This document shows, piece by piece, positions 1-13,039 of a DNA stretch of 64,000 bases. The stretch covers positions 6,696,645 to 6,760,644 of the forward strand of contig CM067349.1 in assembly GCA_034190875.2 (NCBI GenBank), written 5' to 3'. How positions within the stretch are numbered: position 1 is the first letter of the stretch; each line of letters starts with the position of its first letter. Position numbers and translations under genes: made by a program. The DNA comes from Urechis unicinctus (lineage: Eukaryota; Annelida; Polychaeta; Xenopneusta; Urechidae). The notes under the pieces were generated by a model, which saw nothing but the letters and a program-made list of their open reading frames with translations, did not search any database and had not been told where the DNA came from.

Positions 1-230
1 TTCTTCGAGTGTTCCGTCTCAATACTAAATAGTTCAAGCCTATTTCAGCCGCCTCGTGATGCGTGTCATAATTAGCAAGTCCCCCGTGCTGGGCACATCA
101 TGTAACGCGTTCCTGCTGCTGAACGAAAAAATATGCATAACTACGTAATTGCAATCATAGTTCAAATAGCCCCTGTTGGTTATCGTGAAGAGAGGAAAAT
201 ATAGCAATCACCAAATAAATGTGCGCGATT
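1..230 (+). repeat. Family H repeat, copy 1 (cut by window edge)
   Basis: This segment aligns by eye with 30740-31065 on the same strand. Shared landmarks are AGTTTCAAGCCTATTT (one base different here), a GTGCGTGTCA block, CATC(A/G)TGTAACGC and GGTTCAAATAGC (GTTCAAATAGC here). The 31-kb copy has about 90 extra bases in the middle. The left end runs off the window. It carries no frame worth calling. Class of element unknown. Confidence 0.6.
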
Positions 231-290
231 GCAGGGATAATGTACAACCAAATCCATAAAACTTACCCTCGGGGTGATACGGTTAAAACA
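225..290 (+). repeat. Family D fragment
   Basis: A short stretch matches the family D copy around 29697-29760: CAGGGATAATG, then ACAACCAAATCCAT, then an AACTTACC-like block. The same part of family D is at about 7578-7640. It joins directly to family H on its left and family A on its right, so this point is a junction between repeat families. Confidence 0.5.
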
Positions 291-299
291 CCTTGTGGT

Positions 300-2000
300 T
301 ATTTGAGAGGTGGACAAATAACCCACTCCTCTGCGATAGGAAGGAGGAAATGGAGGGGTTTGTGGTGGTAAATGTAAAAACATATTTCATACAGATTTGG
401 AGGATATACAAGACATATTTGCAAGTTGGATTAGGGTCATGTATTTAAATGCGGGGAGCGTTGTAAATTAGTTTCCGGAAATTTGGTTGCTGTTTGTTCT
501 AGCCGCAATATCTGATTATTTATGGCAACCACTCTGGCAGCTTATAAGCTCTTTATGAAAGACAGGTAGGATAACCCGAATGGTTGAATTCGATGGCTTT
601 ACAAATGTTCATTATTGCTGAAATGACGAAAACCACACGGAACCAATATATATGATTGCATCATATACTATGAATGGTTTCAGATCACGGCTGACAGAGA
701 TACATCTCTGTGCAGGGCGGATTATGTAACGACCACAGTTTCTTGTTAGATGACATTCGGCCCCGCTCTAGCGGTATTCCCAGCGAAAGAGAAACACTTG
801 GTCAGTCGCCAACTACAGACATGTTTACATTTGTAACGTCCGTGATGGCTGAATTTGATTTAATTGATTTGCCAGTTTGGATAATGAGAGAACTCTATTA
901 CCGAAAACCACAACAAACGGACACGCGTTATGATGTCGTCATGTTATAGCCTTTGCTACTTCTGATTTTGCGACGTCACAGCAGATATTTAATATTTCTG
1001 ACTTTACGTCGGCTTGTGTTGTTCTTTTTAAAACATGGCAGCAATTTGAATAATGCTGAAGTATTTGGTATTTTTTCATGACATGTCTTGATGGCCAGTT
1101 CGTAGCAAATAAGGGAATGTCCAATCGTCGAGTTACTCAATGACATGGTTAATCTCATGGATGTGGTGATTATTTACAGAAGTGCATACTTCTAGCCACC
1201 TAATCTGTAACATAGACAGTAGGCGAAATGCACTTTGTACCTTTCCCACCTGGTCTCTACCACATTGACACATAATCACCCACTACTCTTTGACAGCAGC
1301 ATTCATCGAACCAAGGACTATTGCATTTCATGTGAATAGGCTACCTATGGGTTGGCTTGACGAAGAAAGGATGCGATCATAATCATGCTGTATACTGAGG
1401 CTTTACGACCCGAGTGTTTACTGGTGAATACCATCAAAAGCTAAGTATCCGTTGCGAGGCTTTGGACCGCTTTCTTCCTGGTGCATAGTCAATTGATTCC
1501 TAAAATATCCCAGTCTGATATACGCAACTTGGCAACAGCTTACATTACCACAGAGTTCATCTGCGCACTATCAGCATTGTTGAACGGTTAGACATTGAGT
1601 TAAATATTATTAATATTAAAAACGTATATATCAACCATTTGTTATTTGGTAGAGCAAGTCTCTTGCTGGAAATTGAGCTAAGCCTGGGCAGATTACAACG
1701 GAATATTAATTTAGATGAGAGGGATATGGAGGAAATTAGAAGAATATTGCCATCAGGTCGATGTATTAACAGTATTAACCACTTCCGTATACCGCAAACT
1801 GCTGCATGGATGACTCATATAGCAACTATTGTGTCCAGTGTAAAAGCATGTCGAAAAGGCATTTGGCGTAAGTAACAGTGGACGTTTATTCCCTTGATTT
1901 GTCATTATCACTACATAATTAACATAAGTTGATGAATATTCTTCGATACGGATTGCTAGTTATCATAACATCTTGAGTGCACAATTAGTTATCACGGGTT
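300..2000 (+). repeat. Family A repeat, 5' part, copy 1
   Basis: Aligns in order with 10930-11866. Landmarks include GGAAGG/GGAGGGGTTTG near 340 and 10965, the CCACAGTT...TTAG...GGC block near 725 and 11155, the ATGGCTGAATT block near 845 and 11290, and the GAGAGGG..(T/C)TGGA(G/A)GAAATTAGA block near 1717 and 11591, followed by ACAGTATTAACCACTT. The 1330-1485 part is one copy of the TGACCAGG module. Short frames inside, for example 710-949 and 1639-1875 (the latter opening at TTG), are not preserved in the second copy, so I do not call them genes. This reads as an old non-coding or decayed element. Confidence 0.6.
1330..1485 (+). repeat. TGACCAGG module, copy 1
   Basis: Begins with a degenerate CATGTGAATAGGCTACC and ends in GCGAGGCTTTGGACC, matching the module at 12578-12725 and 21170-21325, where the same ends read TGTGACTAGG/AAGTGACCAGGCTACC and GTGAGGCTTTGG. 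The order of landmarks is the same in all copies. Confidence 0.5.
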
Positions 2001-4376
2001 ATTGCACTTCTAGGAGTAAAACGGATGTCCTCAAAATAAGTTCAGCTCTCCTTCACCGTCACTAAAAATAACAGACAAATATTTCCACTTGTATGGGGTT
2101 TTAAGATAATTACTTACCTTATTTATTTGCGGTAAACCGCCCGCAATCCATGACAAAGCATCTGGGCGGCCCGGCAACTCTGTGATAAAATATGTACATG
2201 ATGTGAATGCTAATATGGCTGGTTGTTTTCAATATCACTCTTGCGTATAAGAAGACGTGGTGGAAAAATTAAACGCACAAAAGTTTGACAATGCTACTTT
2301 AGAATCATGTAATTGTTATGTGGAATGCTGTTGTCAGACTTCGCCACAAACCGGTGCCAAATATAACTGACATTTGCTCATCAAATGCAATGTCTGTTTT
2401 CAGTTGGAACCATTTATGACTTGCATAAGCTGACTATGTCGAGCTTACCACAACACTAAATTTGATTATTGTTGGAAGTCGTGTGCTCCATAATTCAGCA
2501 GCAAACCGGATCATTTCTATAACAGTCGAGCAATTGCAAAGCACAATGGCGATAGACAGCCGGTTCTACCGGGAAATTATTATCCTGAATGGTAGGACTT
2601 TGGGACCGTGTAACTTTCCGAACCCTCAGTTTAGGTTTCTTAGACGCCAGCTATACAGCCGACAATGTGACATCATAAACATTTAAACAATGAAAAGACA
2701 CATATCCCTTGCTAGCTATAATCTTAATGGTGGATACTCCATTATTCTCCATATGAAATTATTTCGCTGGGCCGTGTTTGGTAATTAATGATGACCTTTT
2801 AAGGCTATTTAGAAATTTAAATCCCCCCTAGAAGCAATACGAGAATGTTTGAATAATTAGCAAATTAACCATCGCAAGACGATACACCTGGATATACTGG
2901 AAAGCTGAGCAGTGCGTAGATTAAAAAAATAAATGACACGATACATATGGGGTTAACAATATGTTCATTTATCTATCACGGCGATTTCCTGTCCACAGTG
3001 GGCATGGTTATGTCTCGGAGATCCATGCGAGTTTAACAATCAATGATTATTTTTATAAATGAAGACTGCCATTCTTAATTTGCATTATCCCCTATAGAGG
3101 AGATGCCCAAGTCTAAAACTTGTATAAGATGGCTGCCGTGCATATGCTGTAAGTGGTTGATAATGCTTATGGATTTTCAAACTTGCCATTTGGACTTCTC
3201 TTCAGATGTGCCAGTAAGACATCTAATAGCCCGCAATAAAAGGAATATATAATAATTGGCATTGTTGTTAGCGGCATAGACAGGCGCGGATGTAATAAAA
3301 GCAATACCAAAATAAGGATAAATGCCATTAAATGTATCAACGGATGGGGCCTTTATGTTCTCTTGCAGACATTGCGTTACCGCACATATGAAATCACAAG
3401 CTTATGACCCATCTGCTGAGTGCTGGATATGTACAAATAAAAACGCGGTTGCATTTAACGACTTCACATCTGTCGAGACTCTAGTAGCTAGTTTATTGTT
3501 TTGCTTTACAAGCTAAAGCAAATTAAAGAGGTACGATAAAGGTTCAGTACGAAACTAGTGAGCAATTTGGTCTAGTACATCCTCTTCTATGGATGAGCCA
3601 AACGCATATAATTATCATCCGAGTCGAGGGCAACCAGTCAGATTGTCACACTTTGGGATCGGCACAGCGGCAGAACTAACTGTTTACTATGGGAACCGAC
3701 TCTTCACAAATGTAGCAGAATTCTTATCATGTTGCACCTGAATATTCTACGTGTAACTAGAATTTGTCATAGTGATATTTGGTCAACTTAGCAGGCGCTA
3801 GTAGTTTATTGTAGTGGCAAAAAATGTCAAATGATGCTTATCAGGGGATCCCGATGAGGCCTGTAAATAACTGAATGGAAAGTAATGATGATATCGCCTG
3901 AGGTTTTATCGAAGGTAAGAATAGATTTGTGCAGTATATCAAACATCATCATAATTTGCCGGTTTTAATGATGACGCTATTATGACATTACGCTATAAAT
4001 ATTCCCAGTAATGATGCCTTCGCAAAAACAGTATCGAACGTTATGCGTAGATCATCGCCCTTCTTTTTAGGGTTATGTTTTATTCATGGACAAAATGAAC
4101 ACTATGGGGATACATTAAAGACATTTTCTCTGCCATATTGCGACTTTTAAATATCGAATATCGTGACAGAAAAATGAGTTGGTGGTATAATCATATTGTC
4201 CGAAATCAGACGATGCAGTGCGTTATGGTAATCAATATAATTTACATAACGCAGAGTCGCATGGCCTTGTGTGTAGAAACCCGTATGTAGTAAACGCTTT
4301 TGGACAAAATGAACCACTCGCACTGGCTATTATTCAGATACGCGGGCCGCTTGTACATGAGTATGATGGTTTTGTT
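2000..4376. repeat. Segment interrupting family A; partly shared with 25.5-27.6 kb
   Basis: The second family A copy passes straight from the equivalent of about 1985 to the equivalent of about 4378, at 11836-11870, so this 2.4 kb is either an insertion here or a deletion there. Parts of it recur at 25490-27600. The GAAG(A/T)CGTGGTG..AAAA block followed by CTTTAGAAT and TTATGTGGAAT is near 2250-2330 and 26440-26520. A GTTCA...ATCTATCAC...CCTGTCC block is near 2960 and 27500. The stretch 3240-4376 has no partner I could find. The frames at 2462-2686, 3322-3516 and 4218-4418 are short and unrecognised. Confidence 0.45.
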
Positions 4377-5460
4377 GTAGTATACTGGACATTATCGGAG
4401 CTAGATTACGTCATTTGACGACGGCGAAACTAAATGAATTGAGCGAAAAAGTTTGGTGCGTAACCGTTATTAATTATTGATGAAACGTTATATGCTAGAA
4501 ATATTTCGATCCGTGGTCCATGACTAAAAGGTGGCATTTACTACCTTGCCTATTTATAACTTCCTACAACAGCAGCTGGCAGCCAAGTTGTGCCTTAACA
4601 GCAGCCGTTATCCTAGTAAGCGCTATTGGATTACATGTGACCAGGCAGCCCGCCTGGAGGCTTGAAGGAGAAATGTTGCGGATATAATGGACCCGTTCGC
4701 GTTATAACCCTGTTTTTATGCTTCGATGATTAAAAGCCATATAAATCGACGTAGGGCTTTAGGTTCATTACCTTTGGATTTATAGTCAATAAATTCCTCA
4801 TATCTCACAGCTTGATGTCCTAAAGTTAGCTATTGGTTGCATGTTGGTGATGGGGTCCAAATGTGGAATATTCGAATCAATTATCACCGTTATCAGCCGT
4901 TATCGGACGGTTTCTGTAATGGGGTGTTTGGAAGACATGCATTTGCTTTATAAACCGATAGTTCATTTGCGTAAATGATTATAAGGCGTATGCAGTCGGC
5001 TTGAGACTTTACGGCTATTTTTTTCGTAACGAATTATGTTCTAAACATTGCTCGATATAATGTGTTTATGTCAGAGCAAGTAATGTTTGGGGGTTTCAGT
5101 ATCATGGCGAAATTATTTATTCTCATCATGTTACTTAAGCCCAGTCCGTAGTGTTGCATTTTGAGATAAAGAATATATTGTATCCAAGACAGTCATTAAC
5201 TTGAGTTAGAAGGCTCTTATGCTGCTATATTTAGACCATCTTAAATTAATAAATCAACTTAATCAGCTGAACGCTTAGGCTGTATTCCGCCTTCGGCCAT
5301 TCCATCTTCCTGTTGATCTTTGGGTCAGTCAACTGCCAGCAGCAGCTCCCTCATATGGTATATAATATGTCATCTCGCTGAGAGGAAAGACCCGTGCGCA
5401 TGATTCAAATATCTGAACTATGCCAAATATGCAACAGCATAAGGGCTTGTTCCTTGATTG
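4376..5460 (+). repeat. Family A repeat, 3' part, copy 1
   Basis: Aligns with 11866-13040 from a TGGACAT.ATTGGAGCT-like start through TGAAACGTTA, GTAAGCGC.ATTG, GTGACCAGGC and the conserved 3' end, which includes (A/C)ACTGCCA(G/A)CA(G/A)CA and TATATAATATGT. Its 3' half also aligns with 21350-21730, sharing the 20-base string CAGTCAACTGCCAGCAGCAG. No long reading frame is conserved between copies. Confidence 0.65.
4635..4770 (+). repeat. TGACCAGG module, copy 2
   Basis: Starts ACATGTGACCAGGC, then GGAGGCTTG, GCGGATATAATGG, GATGATTAAAAGCC and a GACGTAGGGCTTTAGG end. A partial second module follows at about 4940-5020 (ATAAACCGATAGTTCATTTG, then a TCGGCTTGAGACTTT end), so two modules lie in tandem, as in the 12.1-12.7 kb copy. 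Confidence 0.55.
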
Positions 5461-7215
5461 TAAGAGGTTGCGCAATGTACAGTGGACTTTTCAAAAACCT
5501 TCACCCCCTATTATATTGCTTATATACCTCAACTGAACGTCAGCCTCCCCAAGCCGTGTTTATGACGACATGCTTGGTAATAGTAGGTACGGATGCAGGT
5601 ACATAAATGGTACTAGGTAGCCAGATCTTCCATGTTAAGAGTATGAGGTCGCGGATGCTGGATATCATAGTTTAGTAGATAATATCGCTACTTTGTGGAC
5701 ACACAGAGATTTTATGCGAGAAGGAGCATATCTCATTGTAACCCGAATGCCTTTAACCACAGGGTAATTCTATCACAGTGATAGAAACTGTCTCATGAAT
5801 AGACGTTGGTCGTCCGATTTAAGGTATATTAGTTGAAGACGTCAAAGCCAAATCGATGAACCATGTGTTTACATTGATATGCGTAGTTTACCTAGCATTT
5901 GACCATTGTGTCGACATGGTCAACTATTGTGAGGTTCCTAGGGAATCACAACACAATGATCCTTATGAATTATAGGTACCGATCAAAAGATGGATCTAGA
6001 TTTGTGCAGTAAATTGTAATATATATTCATTTAATAACAACGATAACTACAATATGGCCAGCTCTGACTAGTTAAGTGAGCTGTTTCAGCCTCTGTCGCG
6101 ACTGATCATTAGAATGACTAAAGATGCTGACAGAATACATACGAAACCGACTCCGTCAACGAATGTCACGATCATCCCACAGGGTCGGTCTCAATTGCTC
6201 TAATTTTGGATGTAGGAGTAGTTCCACCAGTGAGCTTTGTAGATTTATAATGTAACAAGAAACATGAAAATTAGAAAGCATGATAATAAACACGAAATTA
6301 CAGTGTCTCTTGACAGACACGCAGAATCAATAACGACTCGATGCAAATTAATGAATACGCATGTCAATAATGGTTTGCATTGTTATAATTTATCATGTAA
6401 TTCAGTATCTGCTCATGTTGGAAGATAAATGTACACACATGTGCGCCTGACTCATAAGGGATGCAAGAGTATGACATTGGAAATGTAACTCACTCTTTGA
6501 TAACTGCACTTACCTCAAAACAAGGCTATTTTGGCAATATATTTCGAACGTCTATCATCTGATCTTTGCCTCAAAAGTTGGTTGAGAATTAAATCAATAA
6601 CAAACATCATTATCATGGCAATTTATTCGAAACACATTACTTGAGGTGCATTACAACGGATAATTATCTTAGCGTCTATCTTTAACTCTTCACGTTATTT
6701 AGAGATTTACCTCGGGCCGTTATGTAATGGGCAGAACGACAGATAAGGTCTTTAGTTATTGTCTTACTATTAACCAGTCGATACAAGGCTGAGTGTCTGG
6801 TAGTTTCAATGGTGTAACCAATCATTTCTGCACTTGTAAATTCGGATCTATTTGGATGCGTCAGATTTGCGCCGAGTAGTGTATTTGCAGTAACACCTGT
6901 TGAGTGGACAACAGAAACACAAAAAGGAACATTCAATGTTGTTATCAACCTAACGTAAATATTGGGTATTGATCATGTTGTTAGGCCTAATGTTCCTAAC
7001 CCCATCCAACCCAATTCAACCCATGCCACAATGCGCTCTAAATATTGCAGATGGATTGTTTGCGATATGCAACACTTACTTGATCACGGTTACAATTACA
7101 CATATATGAATGTATAAATCATTTACAGTGATCAAGTAGTAGCTTAACTGAACCATAAATGACGGTTGGAATCGTGCAAAATATGTGTCAATGATGAGTG
7201 TATTGTAAGTATATT
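5460..7215. other. No gene seen; unassigned AT-rich DNA
   Basis: I see no repeat partner, RNA gene or convincing frame. The minus-strand frame at 6682-6948 (88 codons) is within chance length and its composition does not stand out. A few short local echoes such as TAGATTTGTGCAGTA (3924 and 5998) may be remnants of further repeats. Confidence 0.5.
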
Positions 7216-8000
7216 GAACGTGTGCAAGTAGGATGTACACAACACAAAAATATCACAACCATAAACAATCAAGTTACTGAAGTTTAACATGCCTTATTGT
7301 CATGATAACATGCGCTATTCTTCCAGTACAGTGTTGTTATTGTTCCTATGTTAGTCGTTTCCTCAAGATTGTATTCTCTACGAAATGATAGTTATCTTTA
7401 CTTATGCACGTCCTAAGCAGCATTATCGACCTTCCCTTTGGATTTACCGTCGTGTATCGCTCAGTGAGTAATATGAGGTTTTTTCAAGAAGAAAACACTT
7501 TTGCAGCTTTACATTATTTGATAGTGAGGTGCTTGGCCATCTAATGAATTGATTGACTGTCAATGTATCTAGTAAACAAAATGGCAAGGATATTGAGCAA
7601 CGATATCCGTAAAACTAACCCCCGGGCGGATTGTTGGCAAGTGGCGGGACTATTGCAGAAGTGTGTTGTGTATAGATCTGTTTACCTCTGCAGCTTTCCA
7701 CTAGAATTACCCCGATTAGACCCCGCATGGATTGCAGCCATTCGGCAGTGATGAATTGATTCCACCAGCCGTTTCATAGAAAGGCAAGTTTTGGATTATT
7801 TAGTTAAGCCCCTTTGGAAATTCTTCACGGCTGTTGATCAATTATTTTTAAGATCGAGCAGTCGTTGAAACTAATGACACACTTTCATCATTGCAGATGC
7901 GTGGCAAAGTTCCTGCTTGTTGCTCGCATTCACGTTGCATGTTTCTATAGCTGTTAAGGACCTCAAAGACGTCGCCGATGTTGTCAAGCATATTCTGAAG
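7215..8000 (+). repeat. Family D repeat, copy 1
   Basis: Aligns with 29226-30110 (+) and with the reverse complement of 19130-19890. Landmarks in order are ATGTACACAACACAAAA, CATAAACAAT, a CTTATGCACGTCC block, TTTACCGTCGT, TCTAATGAATTGA, ACGATATCC, a GTTGGCAAG block and ATTGATTCCACC. In this copy the frame seen in the other two is broken by a deletion before ATTGATTCCACC, so it looks like a decayed member. Confidence 0.75.
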
Positions 8001-10930
8001 TTCATCTGAACGCTGTCGCGTCGCAATGAGCTCAGTTGAAACCGTTTTCAAACACAGAGATTATCATAAAATAGTGATCAAAAATGCTGCCAACTACATT
8101 TATCTCCAGTCGTCTGGAGAGTATTCTGCAAGTACATCAGTATTCACTCGATATCTCTTCGAAGTTTGCATGCGTGACTGTTGCCACACCATGTCATCAC
8201 TGTCCCCTTCTTAGTGGGAAGTACCCCAGTTAAAAACTTTCCTCGATTTATAAGATTATTTAGCTCGTAGAATTAGTATGAAATACCTGCAGCATCGTAA
8301 ATATTCACAGTTAATGAAGAACTATTAGCATAGAGGGTCAGCGAGTCAATTTCCAGATCCCAACCAACTTTCGCATGGCAGGCCGACATGTCAAATGTAC
8401 CTAGGCTTACTGAGACTTACTGTCTTATTCAACTGATGACCAAATGCAAATAGAGTCCTAGCAAGGTGGCATCAATTTAAAGTGAAAAGAGATATCAGCT
8501 GTTCCTCAACAGACACATACATTCAGTTGAATATGAATCCCTGAATCATTGTAACTGTTTTCTGAGGGGGGGAATGTGTTAGGATGTTGTCCCAGTTGGA
8601 GAAACCATACACTGTACCCATCTGTTACCAGAGAATCTGCTGGATGTGAGTGTACAGGGTAATTGTTAATTAATATACTTAGAATATTTAACTTAAGAAA
8701 TTTGAATACAGATATGTCACACATCTCATTAATATGTATAAATATCTGGTACAATTATAACTCTGCGTTTTGTTTTTTGTGGTGGTTTCGTTTGATGGAA
8801 GAGAGATAAAAAGTTTGTTATTTATTTTCTCATCTTTCTTGGCAGATATAATAGTGGTTGCAAACATATTGTGGCCATGATGTTCGAAGTTGCTGACTTC
8901 AATAGCAATGCAAAGTCTACCGTCTGATGAAGAGACATGTCGCACGGCTTGTCGCCTTGATTATTTTGATGTCTTGCAATTGTAATTACACAGTATATAT
9001 ACTTGTCACGTCAGTAATACAACTGACGTAAACTTTACTGTCATCTACGGGTGTTTTTTTGTTGACTTGCGAACACCGGCCTTGCAGTCCACTACGGCAC
9101 AAGTAAACCTCGGCATGGTTGTTTCTGCGCAGTATATATAGTCTATATAACGATATTCTTAAACAATTTCTCCAAAATAACGCCAATATCAAACATTAAA
9201 AAACGAATATTGACCACAGATTTAATCTCTACGTTCTGCGTCGCGTATTGCGTCGCGTTTTGGAATAACATGTCTCTAATTCTGGTGGAGAGTCAGTATC
9301 GCCGCCTGGCGGCCGCGACGGAAACCCGCGAATGAGAAGGCCCCTATTCCACGGACGTTTGTGACGAACCAAGTTTTGCACAACAGTACCAAAAATATTA
9401 AAAAATATAATGTCAAACATATCATGTTATCTTAAGCTCACTTTGTGAACCCGTACATAATCATAATACCACACTTTTGCGCTTTACTCGAGCTTAATAG
9501 CACATATCATGCCATCTTAGCTACACTAGCGCTGCATATGTTAACACTCATTCATCATTACCAAACGGAATTACTAATGGGATCACTTTAAGATCTCCAG
9601 CCCTGCTATGTATTAAACAATATTTGTCGATATGAAAAGAAGTCTTTGCTGCCAAATTTTAATATTCCTTCCCCTGCACTACTATGATAAGTGGATAATT
9701 CGAATGGGTCTCTGCAAGCCTCGTTTGCACTACCGACTTTTGTATGATGATTACTTTGAACGGCGTTTAACTGTGGCATATTCTCTGAATAATATTGAAT
9801 GGTACATTCGAGCTACTGAAATTGCATCATTCACTTTCCTGCTTACCCGCATATGCCGAGGATTGACATTAGCAACAGGCGATAATTAATCACACCAATC
9901 TACTCTAAAGAGTCATTATTATGAGCAGACACAATAAGCTTGTCAGGCTGATCATGTAGATTCATCAAACATTCTTATGAACAGTGTCCTTACGTACAGC
10001 TACAAACGTTTCACATGAGTGCTCTCCTTCGCCTTGATTTCGACGGTGATTTTCTACGATAACGAATGATAAAAATGTACTGCACGCAGAGATCGATATT
10101 GCACAGAGATTATCATTTTCTATCCAATGAAGATGCGCCCCAATTATTGTAGCCGCTTTAACACTGAATAAGCTTAGACCAAATCTCTAGGAGTTCTAAG
10201 AGGTACAACAAAATGTTAACGTGGTTCTTTTATGAATATTTGGCTCTTATTGTTTCTACAATGGCAAATGAAATAGATGCACAAATGCACAATGTCTGAT
10301 CGTTCTCGTCTTGTTGCTTCCAATAAGGAGCTGTTATTAACTTGTAGCATTTAAGACATTCAAATTTGCGTTCATACATCGTAATGTGAGCGGATCTCCT
10401 TATCATACTCAATGAGAGTGACGTGTACGAACCAATCAATATATTGGAGACGTTTACTGTCGTTTACATTCTACCATACCTATGTCTATCTTACATATTC
10501 ACATATACTGGGAGAGAGGGCTGAAAATGAGATCCTCACTGTTGTTACTATTTTAATTGTTTCATATTCGTCGAGATGTTTCAAAAAGATAACATCCCTA
10601 CTTACTAAAGCTTCCGTGCCTTCAACCTGTAAGTTACCACACACAGTTAAATTCGCATATGCTTTATGGCAATGATTAGTTATTTGTCACTCGCATAACA
10701 AGATATATATGAGATTCAGTTTTGCGGTGAAGATACCTAATCAGTGATGCAAAGCATGCAGATTCCGATGCCTCAAGCCATGTGCAATATGAAATCTCAT
10801 GGCTGAGTTTAGATTAAAACAGTGATGGAAATTTCCTGTTAAATTCATCAAATCTTGGTATCTTCTACTTTCGTAGATAAATCAATTGCTTCAACAATGA
10901 GAAGTGACAGGATAAAAACACCTAGCCCTA
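8000..10930. other. No gene seen; one CpG-rich patch at 9230-9360
   Basis: Mostly AT-rich DNA without recognisable repeats. The interval 9230-9360 stands out for GC and CpG content (GCGTCGCG twice, CTGGCGGCCGCG). On the minus strand it lies in a 63-codon frame at 9229-9420 whose second half is rich in Arg and Pro. That frame could be a decayed exon or simply GC-rich repeat DNA; I cannot recognise it. Confidence 0.4.
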
Positions 10931-12116
10931 GAGAAAGATAGATAACCGTGTCCACTGCAATCGGAAGGTAGGCTGGGAGGGGTTTGAGGAGGTAATTCTA
11001 CGACCGGATTGTATACAGGTTGGGAGTATCAACCAGACATAACGTATGAACCGGACATTATACAAATTTGATTCAATGTGTAAGTTGGTTCAAATCTAGC
11101 AGGGGGCACGGCGCACTAATACATATATGAATGCAGGGTTGGATAATTAAACAGCCACAGTTCGCTGTTGTGTGGCATTTGGCTCCACTTAAGCGGTACG
11201 AGCTGCGCAAGAGATACACCTGGCCACTTGCCAAATGCAGACATTTATACTTTATTGGTTGCCTTGAGTCTCACTCAAATTTTCCTTAATGGCTGAATTG
11301 GTAACAAACGGCTGATGCATTAATGTTCGATTGAATTCCGTAACCCTCTCTTACGCCACACCTCATGTGACCAGGACACCCCTGGGTTGGTGCGAGTATG
11401 ATACGGCCGTTACATTAAACTTTAATAGTTATGTACCCAGTGGGAGGCTCAAATCGTCATATGACCAAAGAGTAGGACATTGTTAGAAATGTTAGTAAGA
11501 TTCGAACCGTAGGTATCAACCCTTTTTATTTAGAAGATTAAGACAATTGCTGCATACCGTTCTAAACATGAGCAAAATAATAATTCATATGAGAGGGCCC
11601 TGGAAGAAATTAGACGAATATTGTAATCAGGCTGATGTTTTTACAGTATTAACCACTTGCGCAATTTGCGAACTGCCGTATGGGTGACTATTGGGTGCGG
11701 TGTAAAAGTATAGCTACAATTATTTTTGTTCAATCGCATAAATAATACTTTTTTTCTCGTGATTTGGCATTTAAACTACGTTATTGAAAATATTTGATAA
11801 ACATTGTTCGAACTCACAGATAACGACGGCAATTATTGCTGAATAGTTATTAAGATAATTTGACTATATTGGACATCATTGGAGCTTAATCACGTCTCTT
11901 GACCACGATCAAGCCAAGTGAGTTTGGCAAAAAACGTCCAGAGCAAAACCGTTATCGACTATTAATGAAACGTTACATGCTTGTGTTTTAGATCCATAAT
12001 TGAATATGGAAATATTTGCTACATTCCCTATTAGTGACTAACCAGATGAGGAGCAGCTAGCAAGTCAAGCGGTGCATGGATAGCAGCTTTTATTTTGGTA
12101 AGCGCCATTGCATTTC

Positions 12117-12240
12117 ATGTGACCAGGCCGCCCCTGTGGAGGCTTGCAGGATTATTGATGCGGCTATAATGGAACCGTTTGCTTTAAAACCCGTTTTGGC
12201 ATGGATGATATATGTTCGGCGTTAGGCTTTGGAGGCCATT
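12117..12240 (+). repeat. TGACCAGG module, copy 3
   Basis: Reads TCATGTGACCAGGC, GTGGAGGCTTGCAGG, GCGGCTATAATGGA and ends at GTTAGGCTTTGG. It is closely matched by the module at 4635-4770. Confidence 0.55.
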
Positions 12241-12577
12241 TCCTTCCAACTTATCGATAATATCTCACAGCTGGCTGTTCTAAAATCGGCGAAGGTTAGT
12301 ATGTTGGTAATAGGCTAGAAAGCCAGTGTGGTTTTATCATCACGTAGAGTATTGAAATAAAAAATCACTTTTATCGGCCACAATCTGACTGTTTAACAGG
12401 AGAGGACCTGTGGGCAAAGGTAAATAAAAAGAGCCTATGACAAGATAATATTTGTTTGCCGTATGACACACCCATGAAGGAGGGTTTTAAAGCTTTACCT
12501 TACAGGCCATCTCGCCTCCATATCACCCATTTCTCTTCGTTAAGAGCCTCAATAATGTTAATCGCTGTTACCTGTTA

Positions 12578-12725
12578 AGTGACCAGGCTACCTCTGGATT
12601 ACCTTGCGGAGGCAATATTGCAGCTATAATCGAGTTTTGCGGTTAGCCTTTATAAACCAAGTGTTCATTGATGTAGATGATTAAAAAGCTCATTCTATCG
12701 GCGTGAGGCTTTGGGTTCTTTGTTT
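12578..12725 (+). repeat. TGACCAGG module, copy 4
   Basis: Reads AAGTGACCAGGCTACC, GGAGGCAATATTGCAGC, GTTCATTGATGTAGATGATT and GGCGTGAGGCTTTGGG. It is the nearest relative of the 21170-21325 module, which shares GATTATTAAAAAGCTTAT and GGTGTGAGGCTTTGG at the same places. Confidence 0.6.
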
Positions 12726-13039
12726 TATAAAGAATAACGTTCTGAACATTGTCCCATATGAGAAGTTTATGGTTCAAAGGCCCTTATGCTGCAATATTTA
12801 GACCATTTTAAACCCATCCCACGCATCCGTCAGATCTTCGCTTACGCATTTTCCGCTTAGCGTTGTGTCAGCATTCTGTTATATCGTGTGTCATTTCACT
12901 GCCAACAACATCCCTTTATATGATATATAATATGTGCTATCTCTCAAAAGAAACAAAACCTGTGCTCATGGTTCAAAGATCTGAACTATGACAAAGATGC
13001 AACCACATATGCGTTTGTTCCGTCTGCGTCAATTCAGCA

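Noticed and set aside
1639-1875. 78-codon frame in family A
   Set aside because: The aligned copy at 11591-11720 has stops and indels in this frame and the frame opens at TTG, so coding is not supported.
9229-9420. Arg/Pro-rich minus frame as a nucleic-acid-binding protein
   Set aside because: Only 63 codons; the composition follows from a CpG-rich patch, and no motif is recognisable.
11080-11105. GGTTCAAATCT, resembling a tRNA B box
   Set aside because: No A box, acceptor stem or clover-leaf could be built around it. It lies within family A.
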